Shown piece by piece: positions 49,845-58,820 of a stretch of 64,000 bases of DNA. The notes beneath the pieces were generated by a model. That model was not told the origin of the DNA. It saw only the letters and a list, made by a program, of their open reading frames with translations, and ran no database searches. The DNA is from Mycolicibacter nonchromogenicus (GTDB taxonomy: Bacteria > Actinomycetota > Actinomycetes > Mycobacteriales > Mycobacteriaceae): NCBI RefSeq assembly GCF_002101775.1, contig NZ_LQPI01000033.1, forward strand, positions 143,691-207,690, written 5' to 3'. Within the stretch, counting starts at the first letter, position 1; every line of letters begins with the position of its first letter. The position numbers were made by a program, and so were the translations under genes.

Positions 49845-51976
49845 CGAACTATAACGGCGGTCTCCGAGCACTTGATCCCCGGCGACGTTTTCGAAGCCCG
49901 GAGCACGATGTGGTAGCGAGCTTCTTTGTGCCTTGCTTTTCTGTCGCCAGCAGTTACAGCCGCGCCGTGGGCTACTTCACCTCTGCCAGCATGGCCCTCT
50001 ACGCCCGGGGTATCGATAGATTTGCTGGCCTCGGAGGCTCGATGCGTCTGGTGGCCTCGCCTCACCTGAATGACGACGATGTGCTCGACATCGAGCGTGG
50101 GTATGAGATTCGCGAGGTGGTCGAGCGCGCCACACTACGTGAGCTGCAAGTCGAAGAAAACGACGCACTCCTTGACGGGCTCGGCATAGTCGGGCGCCTC
50201 ATCGCTGAGGGCCGACTCGATATCAAGCTCGCGTTTGTGGAGAAGGACGGACAAGTCGGCATATACCACGAGAAGATCGGCCTGTTCCGCGACGACTTCG
50301 GCGACCTAGTAGCCTTCACAGGCAGCAGCAACGAGACGTTCGGCGGCCTGATGGCTAATTTCGAGTCCATCGACGTTTATCGCGGCTGGGAGGTAGGCGA
50401 CGGGATTCGCGCATTGGACATCGAAGCTGACTTCCAGAAATTGTGGATAGACGAAACGCCTAATCTGCGCGTGATCCGCTTTCCGGAGGTCGCTCGTGAC
50501 CGACTGATGCAGCTGGCCCGCGAGCGCCCGACAGCAACGCTGGTCGGCACCGACAACGCACTGAGGCCGCCTCCCCGGCTTACCGCTTCCTCGCGACAGC
50601 TGGCAGTTCCCGATCGCCTGACCATTCGCGATTACCAGAACCGGGCAGTACATGCATGGCTCCAAAATCAGGGGCACGGCATGTTCAAGATGGCGACCGG
50701 TACCGGCAAGACTAAGACAGCGATGATCGCCGCCACTCGATTAGCGGACGTGCACGCCCAGAAGAACCAGCCCCTGCTCGTGGTGATTGTCGCGCCGTTA
50801 AAGCATTTGGTAGACCAGTGGATGGTCGAAGTCGAGGGATTTGGTGTCCAGCCTATTGCCGTCTACGAATCCAGCCGAAAGTGGCAGAGTGCAGTTGAAG
50901 GCCAATTGACCTCTCTCCGGTTGGGTAAGCGCCCACTAGTTGTGATGGTGGCGACCAAAAATTCGTTCGGAGACACGAAATTTCAATCAGTCCTCTCCCG
51001 CATCGCTCAACCGATGCTCCTTATTGCTGACGAAGCACACAACCTCGGGTCGCCTGCCTACCTGACGACTTTGCCAAAGAATGCAACTTACCGTTTGGCG
51101 CTATCCGCGACACCTGAGCGATGGTTCGACGCTGAGGGCACAGACGATCTGATCAGCTACTTTGGCAAAGTCGTTTTCGAACTCCCAATGGCCGAAGCCA
51201 TCACTATGGGCGCGCTGACGCCCTATCGTTACTACCCACGGCTAGTGGAACTCACACGCGATGAGACCGCGTTCTACGTCGAGCTCACGGCACAGATAGC
51301 CCAGCGGATCGCAGCCGGCGATAGCATCCAGGACGCCAACGAAGACTCGCCATTGGGCCGCCTCCTACGCGACCGCGCCGACATTCTGGGACATGCCGAG
51401 GGCAAGCTTGCAGCGCTCGAAGCCGACCTCCGTGAACACCGCGACACTTGGTTCCAGCTCGTCTACTGTGGAGAGGGTCGGCGACCGCGACCGTTCGGGG
51501 AACCGCCCGGGCCACGACAGCTCACCGACGTCATCCAGTTAATCGGCAACAAGCTTCACCTCTCGGTGCACGAGTATATCGGAGAGACGCCTCGCCGGAA
51601 GCGCCAGGAACTCCTGCAACGGTTTAGTACCGGTAACGACCTCCGGGTCTTGGCGGCGATGAAATGCCTCGATGAGGGCGTCGACATCCCGGACGCCCGG
51701 ATCGGCTATCTACTGGCCAGCAGTTCCAACCCTCGCCAATTTATTCAGCGACGAGGCCGCCTGCTGCGTCTGGCCAATAATAAGTCTCACGCGGTCATCT
51801 ACGACTACCTCGCAGTACCACCGGGCGACGCACCAGTTAACTTCGAGGTCGAACGCTCGTTGCTCATCCGCGAATTGCAGCGCGCCAACGAGTTTGGCAA
51901 GTCGTCGGAGAACTACGAGGAGACCTTGCGAGTGCTGCGTCCCTTGAAAGACCGGTACCACCTCATGGATATGTGA
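49841..51976 (+). CDS. PLD-nuclease/DEAH-helicase, Dnd restriction enzyme
   Basis: 711 aa. The N-terminal phospholipase-D-like nuclease domain has HEK (143-145) in IYHEKIGLFRD and the following FTGSSNET. Helicase superfamily II follows: Walker A MATGTGKTKTAM (285-296), DEAH at 397-400 (LLIADEAHNLGS), LALSATPERW (motif III), and C-terminal AMKCLDEGVDIP and QFIQRRGRLLR. This layout matches proteins annotated as DNA phosphorothioation system restriction enzymes. Probably translocates on and cuts unmodified DNA. ATG overlaps the upstream stop (ATGA). Confidence 0.82.
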   Translation: MTNYNGGLRALDPRRRFRSPEHDVVASFFVPCFSVASSYSRAVGYFTSASMALYARGIDRFAGLGGSMRLVASPHLNDDDVLDIERGYEIREVVERATLRELQVEENDALLDGLGIVGRLIAEGRLDIKLAFVEKDGQVGIYHEKIGLFRDDFGDLVAFTGSSNETFGGLMANFESIDVYRGWEVGDGIRALDIEADFQKLWIDETPNLRVIRFPEVARDRLMQLARERPTATLVGTDNALRPPPRLTASSRQLAVPDRLTIRDYQNRAVHAWLQNQGHGMFKMATGTGKTKTAMIAATRLADVHAQKNQPLLVVIVAPLKHLVDQWMVEVEGFGVQPIAVYESSRKWQSAVEGQLTSLRLGKRPLVVMVATKNSFGDTKFQSVLSRIAQPMLLIADEAHNLGSPAYLTTLPKNATYRLALSATPERWFDAEGTDDLISYFGKVVFELPMAEAITMGALTPYRYYPRLVELTRDETAFYVELTAQIAQRIAAGDSIQDANEDSPLGRLLRDRADILGHAEGKLAALEADLREHRDTWFQLVYCGEGRRPRPFGEPPGPRQLTDVIQLIGNKLHLSVHEYIGETPRRKRQELLQRFSTGNDLRVLAAMKCLDEGVDIPDARIGYLLASSSNPRQFIQRRGRLLRLANNKSHAVIYDYLAVPPGDAPVNFEVERSLLIRELQRANEFGKSSENYEETLRVLRPLKDRYHLMDM

Positions 51977-52018
51977 TAACCAGATCGATGACCGCAGAGG
52001 ACCAGAGGGAGGAGCGCC

Positions 52019-52180
52019 ATGGCTGAGGCGCGCGATGAACGCCAAGTGCTAGACGAGCTAACGAGAGACGAGCAACACCTGCTCCGGAGGGTGCTGGAGA
52101 TTGAGCGGTCCAAGCTCCACCTCTCGGCCTATGACGGTACCGATGACCTGCTCGCAGTAGTAGCGGAGATCCTCCCGTGA
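52019..52180 (+). CDS. 53-aa protein in the Dnd restriction block
   Basis: Small charged, predominantly helical protein, starting MAEARDERQVLDELTRDEQH and ending AEILP. GAGGGAGGAG precedes the ATG at 52019, and its stop overlaps the GTG of the SMC-like gene (GTGA), so it is translated as part of the operon. The helix ELTRDEQHLLRRVLEIERSKLHL could pair with a coiled coil. Not recognised; perhaps an adaptor for the helicase or the ATPase. Confidence 0.7.
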   Translation: MAEARDERQVLDELTRDEQHLLRRVLEIERSKLHLSAYDGTDDLLAVVAEILP

Positions 52181-54237
52181 GGCTACATTCGATTGCCGTT
52201 TCCAACTTCCGCCAATTCGAGGGCGAGCAGTCGTTCGACCTGACTACACACCCATTCCGCCCTGTGTCGATGATCTTCGGTGCTAACGGTGCCGGTAAGA
52301 CGACCCTCCTCAATGCTTTCACGTGGGCCTTATACGGGACTCTCTCCGACGATGTCGAGCAAAAAGATCGCCTTATCAGCGATGGCACCTGGGCCCGCAC
52401 CGCCCACGGGGATAGTGCAACCGTTTCCGTCGAAATCTTTTTCGACCATGAGGACCTGAACTATCGCTTACTACGTTCGATGAGCCTGCGCAAGGAATCT
52501 GACAGCCAGCCCAAGGGGGCACCGCAGATCCAGCTTTGGGTGACCAATGCCGACGGGTCATCGGAGGTAATTAACGGAGCCCAGACCAAGGTATCGAGCA
52601 TCCTGCCCGAGAGCTTCAGCCGCTTTTTCTTCTTCAACGGCGAGCGTATCGAGAAACTAGTTAAGGGCAGCGCCTATGCGGAGGCACAGAAGGACATCAA
52701 GATGCTCCTTGGCTTGGAGCAGGTCGAGCGCGCTCTGACGCACCTCAAAAAGGTTGACACGAAGGTCACAGCCGACTTGCGTCGTAAAAGCGGCGGCGGG
52801 CTTTCGAAGATTCAGGAGGCGATTGACAATCTGAACGAGCGGGAGACCGAAGTAAAAGATGCCTTGGCGGTGGCCGAGGGGCAGCTCGCGGATCTTGCGG
52901 AAGAGCGCGAGGGTGTACTCGCCATCCTTCGCGAGCACAACAAGGCGGCGCCCATTCAGGCGCGCCGCGACCAGGTTACGAAGGATCTAGACGAGGCTCG
53001 GGCAGCACTAGCAGCCGCCCAAGCTAAGCGCGCCAATCTCATCGCCACCCGTGGCTTTCTGGCCTTCACCGATGAGCTAGGTGCAAAGACGGAAGTCATG
53101 GCCGAGGCCCTTTACCAACGTGGCGCGCTACCAGCCCCGCTGAAACGCGAGTTTGTCGATCAACTACTCGAGGAGAACCGCTGTATTTGTGGCACTGAGC
53201 TCGCCGAGCACTCACACGCTTGGCACCAGGTCCAAGAGTGGCGGCAGAAGGCGGGACTACAGGAAGTCGAGAGCGCCTGGCAGCAGCTGCGCGGGACAAT
53301 CAAACTAATCCGTGGCGCCCGCGACGAGCTTCGCGAGGCGCTGGCCGAGCTTTCCCAAGAGATAGACGGCCGTTCGGACCGAATCAATAGTCTGGTAACC
53401 GAAAAGTCGGAACTCGACTACATCCTGCGAGATAGCCGCTACGAAGAGGTCGCAGGCCTTGAGGGTAAACGCATAGAACTCGATAGCCGAATGGCGGACC
53501 GACAGAAGGAAATCGGCGGTTACCAAGCCGAGCTTCAGAACATCGCACGCGATCTGGAGCATCAGAATCGGGAGCGCAACAAGGCCCAGGTCGAGGACCA
53601 ACTGGCGGCGCGCGCCTTAAATCGGTCGATGCTTGTCACGAATGTTCGGAAGGCATTGACCGAAATACTGGCAATCCGTGAAGCGAAGATGCGACGCGAC
53701 TTGGACGCCAAGCTCAAAGAGATCTACAGGACGATCACCTTCAAGAAGTCGAACGTCCCAGTCCTGAGCGAAGATTTCACATTGTCGCTTTATGACGAGG
53801 CGACCAAGCTGCCGGTAGGCAAATCGACCGGAGAGAACCAGATCCTTAGCCTAAGTTTTGTCGCGGCTGTGTCCACATTGGCACGAGAGGCCAAGGACCT
53901 TCAGCCCGCCGATGGCGGGCGCACACGGGACGCCGGCATCTATCCGATCGTCATGGACGCCGCCTTCGGCTCACTCGACGAGAACTACCAGACCAACGTC
54001 GCCAGGGCACTCGCAAAGCTGGCGCCACAGCTGGTAGTGCTCGTCAGTAAGAGTCAAGGACTCGGCACCGTACTGACGGAGCTGCGTCCGCACCTGAGTC
54101 ATCTCGGGGTACTTGAGAGTCATGTGGCGGGTAGCGACGTGGTAGCCGAGGATATCGAGTTCGACGGCGCCATCTACCCATATATCCGGCCCTCTCAGAC
54201 AACGTACTCCAAATTGCAGGAGATTCCGATCCCATGA
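52177..54237 (+). CDS. SMC/Rad50-like ATPase of the Dnd restriction block
   Basis: 686-aa ABC-type ATPase with split nucleotide-binding domain. Walker A IFGANGAGKTTLL at 33-45, FFFFNGERIEKL near 150, two coiled-coil arms (about 170-290 and 345-540) around a CICG motif (336-339) where Rad50 has its zinc hook, then STGENQILSLSFVAAV near 550 and Walker B PIVMDAAFGSLDE near 588. DndD-like but clearly distinct from the dndD at 58817. Likely the ATPase of the restriction complex. GTG start overlapping the 53-aa gene. Confidence 0.82.
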   Translation: MRLHSIAVSNFRQFEGEQSFDLTTHPFRPVSMIFGANGAGKTTLLNAFTWALYGTLSDDVEQKDRLISDGTWARTAHGDSATVSVEIFFDHEDLNYRLLRSMSLRKESDSQPKGAPQIQLWVTNADGSSEVINGAQTKVSSILPESFSRFFFFNGERIEKLVKGSAYAEAQKDIKMLLGLEQVERALTHLKKVDTKVTADLRRKSGGGLSKIQEAIDNLNERETEVKDALAVAEGQLADLAEEREGVLAILREHNKAAPIQARRDQVTKDLDEARAALAAAQAKRANLIATRGFLAFTDELGAKTEVMAEALYQRGALPAPLKREFVDQLLEENRCICGTELAEHSHAWHQVQEWRQKAGLQEVESAWQQLRGTIKLIRGARDELREALAELSQEIDGRSDRINSLVTEKSELDYILRDSRYEEVAGLEGKRIELDSRMADRQKEIGGYQAELQNIARDLEHQNRERNKAQVEDQLAARALNRSMLVTNVRKALTEILAIREAKMRRDLDAKLKEIYRTITFKKSNVPVLSEDFTLSLYDEATKLPVGKSTGENQILSLSFVAAVSTLAREAKDLQPADGGRTRDAGIYPIVMDAAFGSLDENYQTNVARALAKLAPQLVVLVSKSQGLGTVLTELRPHLSHLGVLESHVAGSDVVAEDIEFDGAIYPYIRPSQTTYSKLQEIPIP

Positions 54238-54701
54238 CTAATGCTCAAGCACAAATCCGCGCTCGGCGACCACAAGATCACGCCGTGCTCATCGAGACCC
54301 TTCAGAGCGAGGCGGGCTTTCCCTTCATTCGCGATGTCATCCTCTTTGCTGCCGCGGTGGGCTACGCCCAGGATCGTCGTGTTCCCTTTACGGTGTCGGG
54401 AGAAAGCATCCGCCTCGAACAACTCACCAGCCCGACTTACAGTGACGAACTGATCAACATGATCGCCGCCAACGCCGTCTCTAACGACCCGGAGGTGCTC
54501 GACGCAGCACGTCTCGAAGAGCGCCTCCGCGTATTCGAGGAGTACGCCAACGGGGGGCTTGAATACATACAAGAGCAGATCAATACCCGCCACCAACCTG
54601 CAGCTCTGGTAGTGCTAGACCTCGTCACCACCGCATTCGCCACGGACGGCGGGGTAAAGCCCATGAGCGTCGAGGAACTGCTTGGCGGCGCGAGATGGTA
54701 A
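54234..54701 (+). CDS. Dnd-system-associated small protein (assoc_4-like)
   Basis: 155 aa. IETLQSEAGFPFIRDVILFAAAVGYAQDRRVPF near residues 20-50 resembles the small Dnd-system-associated protein 4 family found next to restriction-type Dnd genes. The rest is helical (DAARLEERLRVFEEYANGGLEYIQEQI). Function unknown in the family. Overlaps the SMC-like gene by 4 bp, last of the block. Convergent with dndA, with 121 bp between and nothing recognisable there. Confidence 0.6.
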   Translation: MTNAQAQIRARRPQDHAVLIETLQSEAGFPFIRDVILFAAAVGYAQDRRVPFTVSGESIRLEQLTSPTYSDELINMIAANAVSNDPEVLDAARLEERLRVFEEYANGGLEYIQEQINTRHQPAALVVLDLVTTAFATDGGVKPMSVEELLGGARW

Positions 54702-54822
54702 ATGGGGTTTATCGGATATCGTTTGCCCGCCCCCGATGCCGGTCAAAGTCCACGGACTCGGTACGTGTGCATCGGCGTTCATGGCCAAGGGGCATATAGT
54801 CGTTTTACGCTGTCGGCGGAGG

Positions 54823-56040
54823 CTAGATCTGTAGATTCTCGACGCGGCGAATACCGCCGAGTCGCTCCACGATGCGGTTCCACGGTATCTCGCCGGTGAG
54901 GTGACTCCAGGACAATCGCAGCGCCCCATCGATCTGCTGCCGGGGGAGACCCGCAGCCACCAGGACATGACTCGGGTCGTAACTCTGCGATGTGCATGCC
55001 GACCCATTCGAGATGGCAACAATATCCTTGAGCGCTACCAGAGCCGCCTCGGAGTCGATGCCAGGAACCGAGAAATTCAACGTGTGTGGAACAGTTCGCG
55101 TCTTGTCGCCGTTGAGCACAATCCCTAATGGATCCAGCGCGGCGAGCGCGTCTCGTTTGATCTCGGCAGCCCGTTCGGCGCGGGTTGCATGCTCTCGCAA
55201 TGCGAGCGCAGAGGCGGTACCCAGTCCTGCGACCAGCGCCACTGGAAGCGTACCGGGCCGCAACCCCCTCTCCTGCCCACCACCAAACATGATTGGTTCG
55301 AGTGGCACACGGTGACGCCTCCGCCGCCTTGCTACAAGGGCGCCAACTCCTTTGGGTGCAAAGATCTTGTGACCCGAGACGCTAATTAGGTCAATGCGCC
55401 GAGAACGTAGCGGCTCAATAATCTTGCCAAAAGCTTGTGCCGCATCGACGTGAAAGTAAGCTTCGTGCTCCTGAAGCACCTCGGCGATAGCTTCGATCGG
55501 CTGGATGACACCAGTCTCATTGTTGACACCCATGACGGACACTAGAAGGGTGTCCGGCCTGAGGGCGTCACGTATGGTCTCGGGCTCGACGAAACCGCCC
55601 CCGGTCGGTGCCACCAAGGTGACGTCGAAACCTCTACGCTGCAACGCTTCCAGCGGCTCGAGGACCGCCTTGTGTTCGATCTGGGTCGCGACGATGTGCT
55701 TCTTGCCGATCCGTTCACCCGTCGCGGCCAACCCCAAGACGGCCAGATTGTCGCTCTCGGTTGCACCGCTCGTGAAGAGCACCTCGGCCGGCTCGCACCC
55801 AACGACGCTGGCGAGCTCCTCCCGCGCCTGAGTCACCCTGGCCTTGGCCACCTGGCCATACTCATGCGTGCGACTGCCCGCATTCCCAAACTCGTACGCC
55901 ATGTACGTCAGGACCTCATCGGCAACCCGAGGGTCCACTGGCGTGGTCGCATTGCAGTCCAGGTAGACGGGGCGCTGCCCGTCCTGTGGATAAATCGAGC
56001 TGATCTCGCTGTCACTGTCGGACCGTGCGCCTAGAGTCAT
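54823..56040 (-). CDS. dndA: Cysteine desulfurase DndA
   Basis: 405-aa PLP enzyme of the NifS/IscS class that supplies sulfur for DNA phosphorothioation. N-terminal VYLDCNATTPVDPRV, PLP-binding Lys225 in SVSGHKIFAPKGVG, and the persulfide-carrying Cys349 in NGSACTSQSYD. ATG 56040 is the start. Divergent from dndB across 96 bp bearing TGTACGGA repeats. Being the only desulfurase in the cluster and adjacent to dndBCDE, it is DndA rather than a housekeeping IscS. Confidence 0.93.
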   Translation of the reverse strand: MTLGARSDSDSEISSIYPQDGQRPVYLDCNATTPVDPRVADEVLTYMAYEFGNAGSRTHEYGQVAKARVTQAREELASVVGCEPAEVLFTSGATESDNLAVLGLAATGERIGKKHIVATQIEHKAVLEPLEALQRRGFDVTLVAPTGGGFVEPETIRDALRPDTLLVSVMGVNNETGVIQPIEAIAEVLQEHEAYFHVDAAQAFGKIIEPLRSRRIDLISVSGHKIFAPKGVGALVARRRRRHRVPLEPIMFGGGQERGLRPGTLPVALVAGLGTASALALREHATRAERAAEIKRDALAALDPLGIVLNGDKTRTVPHTLNFSVPGIDSEAALVALKDIVAISNGSACTSQSYDPSHVLVAAGLPRQQIDGALRLSWSHLTGEIPWNRIVERLGGIRRVENLQI

Positions 56041-56071
56041 ACGCCAGAGAGTACGCGTCCAAACCGACACA

Positions 56072-56116
56072 TGTACGGAGGATAGCGACAACTTGTACGG
56101 ATTGATATTCCGTACA
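56072..56116. promoter_or_regulatory. Triple TGTACGGA operator of the dnd genes
   Basis: TGTACGGA occurs at 56072-56079 and 56094-56101 (direct, 22 bp apart, two helical turns) and inverted as TCCGTACA at 56109-56116. The last two form a perfect 8-bp inverted repeat around 7 bp. It lies in the dndA-dndB divergent gap, 20 bp before the dndB start. DndB is a known transcriptional repressor of dnd operons, so it is the natural candidate ligand. Confidence 0.65.
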
Positions 56117-56136
56117 CGGGGTGTAAGGATGACATC

Positions 56137-57285
56137 GTGACAGAAGTCGGAGCGTCTAAGCGCGCCGCACCAGAAGCTCGAGACGGCGCACGGACAGGCG
56201 CTTTTGAGTACGTTTTTCCGGCCATCCGCGGAGTCCAGGCCGGCCGTGAGTACTACGTGACGATGTGCCCGCTCCGGCTGATCCCCAGAATCTTCCTTTT
56301 CGACGAGGAAGAGCTGGCACCGGAGATGCGCGCACAACGGACACTAAACAAGGCACGGGTTCCCGAAATAGCCAGGTACATCATCGATAACACCGACAGC
56401 TACGTCTTCTCCGCGCTAACCGCTTCGGTGGACGCCGAAGTACACTTCGAACCGATCCAGGCACAGGGCCCGAGTGAGCGCGTGGGCACGCTCACCATCC
56501 CAATGTCCGCACGATTCGTCATCAATGACGGCCAACATCGCCGCGCTGGCATCCAACAAGCGCTCGCCGAGAACCCAGATATCGGTGACGAAAGCATAGC
56601 CATAGTGCTGTTTCTCGATGTCGGGCTCGACCGCAGTCAGCAGATGTTCGCTGACCTTAATCGACACGCCGTAAGACCAGCCAAATCGATTGGCGTTCTC
56701 TATGATCACCGCGACGAGCTATCAGCGCTCACTCGGTTGGTAGTCCTACGATCTCCCTTCCTGCAGGATCTCACTGAAGCCGAGACATCCAATCTCGCGC
56801 AACGATCTCGCAAGTTATTTACCCTGTCCGCGCTTTACACCGCCAACAAGGCTCTCCTGGAGGGCACCGAAGACGAGCCGTTCGAGCGGCGGGTCGATCT
56901 AGCTACGCGGTACTGGGAGTTGGTTGCTGACCAGTTCCCGGAATGGGGCCAGGTGTTCAAACGTGAGATCACTGCCGGCGAAGTGCGTCAAGACTTCATC
57001 CACACCCACGGCATCGTGCTGCACGCCCTAGGCAAAGTTGGCCACAGCCTGGTCAAGGAAAACCCGGACCCAACAACCTGGGTCGCCCCCCTCCGCAAGC
57101 TCAAGAAACTGGACTGGCATCGATCGAGTAACACGTGGGACGGCAGAGCAGTGATCGGTGGCCGCGTATCGAAGAGCGCGGCGAACGTCCTGCTTACCAC
57201 CGCGATAATCCGCAAAACAGTTGGCTTGCCGCTGCTTCCTGACGAGCAACGAGCTGAAGACGCATTCCAAGGAGGAGAACGATGA
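56137..57285 (+). CDS. dndB: DNA sulfur modification regulator DndB
   Basis: 382-aa DGQHR-domain protein; the signature INDGQHRRAG lies at 129-138, with DLNRHAVRPAKSI later. DndB tunes phosphorothioation and represses dnd transcription in characterised systems. GTG start at 56137, just after the TGTACGGA operator cluster, with AAGGATGACATC upstream. It overlaps dndC by 4 bp (ATGA). Confidence 0.92.
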   Translation: MTEVGASKRAAPEARDGARTGAFEYVFPAIRGVQAGREYYVTMCPLRLIPRIFLFDEEELAPEMRAQRTLNKARVPEIARYIIDNTDSYVFSALTASVDAEVHFEPIQAQGPSERVGTLTIPMSARFVINDGQHRRAGIQQALAENPDIGDESIAIVLFLDVGLDRSQQMFADLNRHAVRPAKSIGVLYDHRDELSALTRLVVLRSPFLQDLTEAETSNLAQRSRKLFTLSALYTANKALLEGTEDEPFERRVDLATRYWELVADQFPEWGQVFKREITAGEVRQDFIHTHGIVLHALGKVGHSLVKENPDPTTWVAPLRKLKKLDWHRSSNTWDGRAVIGGRVSKSAANVLLTTAIIRKTVGLPLLPDEQRAEDAFQGGER

Positions 57286-58820
57286 CCAAGAGTGCAGCCC
57301 CCGCACTCAAGCGGAAATCCGCCTTTGAAGAATCCGGCTTCGCGGCCACAATCGATGCCCTCGTGGCTCAAACGCAACAGCTATACCTTGAAGACCAGGT
57401 GCCCTGGGTAGTCGGCTACTCGGGAGGTAAGGACTCAACGGCGGTCCTACAGATCGTATGGCTCGCGCTCGCAGGCATACCTGCTTCCCAACGCCACAAG
57501 GAAGTACACGTCATCACAACTGACACGATGGTGGAGAACCCGGTTGTCGCCGGGTGGGTAGCTCGGTCGCTAGACGTCCTCCGAGGAGCTGCGGAAAAGG
57601 AAGGGTTGCCGATCAACCCGCATCGGCTTACCCCCGCCGTTGCCGATACATTCTGGGTCAATCTGATTGGACGCGGCTACCCCGCACCTCGGCCCAAATT
57701 CCGTTGGTGCACTGAACGACTCAAGATCAAGCCATCCAATGGGTTCATCCGTAGCGTCGTCCGCAGCCACGGCGAAGCAATTCTGGTGCTAGGAACACGC
57801 AAAGCGGAAAGTTCCGTTCGCGCGCACCGCATGACCGAACTGGAAACGCAGCGTGTACGCAATCTCTTGAGTCCCAACGCTTCATTGCCTAACTGCCTCG
57901 TGTACTCACCGGTCGAGAACTGGACCAACGATGACGTATGGACCTTCCTGATGCAGGTCACCAACCCATGGGGCTACTCCAACAAGGATCTCTTGACCAT
58001 GTACCAGGGCGCCTCACCAGACGGTGAGTGTCCCCTAGTCGTCGACGCAAGCACCCCGAGTTGCGGCGACAGTAGATTCGGCTGCTGGACATGCACACTC
58101 GTCGAGAAAGACAAGTCGATGACGGCGATGATCCAGAATGACGAAGAAAAAACGTGGATGCTGCCACTCCTAGAACTGCGCAACGAGCTAGACGTTCAAG
58201 ATGACCGGCATCTGCGTGACTTTCGGCGTATGAATGGATCAGTTCAGCTCTTCCATGGCAAGACGATCCCCGGGCCTTACACACAGGTCGCCCGCGAAGA
58301 CTGGCTCAAAAAGCTTCTTGAGGCGCAAGTCTTCATCCGCAATGAGGGGCCCGAATACACACGAAATTTGGAGCTCATCACTCTCCCTGAGCTAGAAGAG
58401 ATCCGTCGGCTATGGGTAGTCGAGAAGCATGAGTTCGAAGACCACTTGCCCGGAATCTACGAACAAGTCACCGGTGAGCCCTACCCTGGACGCCCCCTAG
58501 ACGAACACCTTCCGCTAGGCACCGAGATGATCGAGACTCTGAGAGAGCTTGCGGGCGATGATCGCCTGCACTTTGAGATGGTGCGCGAACTTCTCGACGC
58601 CGAGCAACGTCACCGCGCACAGGCGCGACGCGCTGGGCTGTTCGAGTCCTTAGAGAAGGCTATTCGGCGTGCTTTCTACGACAACGAGGAAGACGCGACC
58701 GACAGAGCGCACCACCGCAAGACAACTCTCGATCGAGCGACATCTCCCGGCAACGAGCCGGACCCACTCGACTTGGCAGACGGGTATGTCCGTCCGGCGC
58801 AGGGTGAGATCGTCTCATGA
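57282..58820 (+). CDS. dndC: DNA phosphorothioation ATP-pyrophosphatase DndC
   Basis: 512-aa PAPS-reductase-like enzyme that activates DNA for sulfur insertion. PP-loop SGGKDST at 47-53, RWCTERLK (Cys143), LGTRKAES, and a Cys cluster PSCGDSRFGCWTC (261, 268, 271, plus 250) that fits an iron-sulfur cluster. The C-terminal third is polar and helical. Overlaps dndB and dndD by 4 bp each. Confidence 0.95.
   Translation: MTKSAAPALKRKSAFEESGFAATIDALVAQTQQLYLEDQVPWVVGYSGGKDSTAVLQIVWLALAGIPASQRHKEVHVITTDTMVENPVVAGWVARSLDVLRGAAEKEGLPINPHRLTPAVADTFWVNLIGRGYPAPRPKFRWCTERLKIKPSNGFIRSVVRSHGEAILVLGTRKAESSVRAHRMTELETQRVRNLLSPNASLPNCLVYSPVENWTNDDVWTFLMQVTNPWGYSNKDLLTMYQGASPDGECPLVVDASTPSCGDSRFGCWTCTLVEKDKSMTAMIQNDEEKTWMLPLLELRNELDVQDDRHLRDFRRMNGSVQLFHGKTIPGPYTQVAREDWLKKLLEAQVFIRNEGPEYTRNLELITLPELEEIRRLWVVEKHEFEDHLPGIYEQVTGEPYPGRPLDEHLPLGTEMIETLRELAGDDRLHFEMVRELLDAEQRHRAQARRAGLFESLEKAIRRAFYDNEEDATDRAHHRKTTLDRATSPGNEPDPLDLADGYVRPAQGEIVS

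Noticed and set aside
54823..56040. Housekeeping IscS rather than DndA
   Set aside because: Divergent from dndB with a shared operator and inside the island; context favours DndA.
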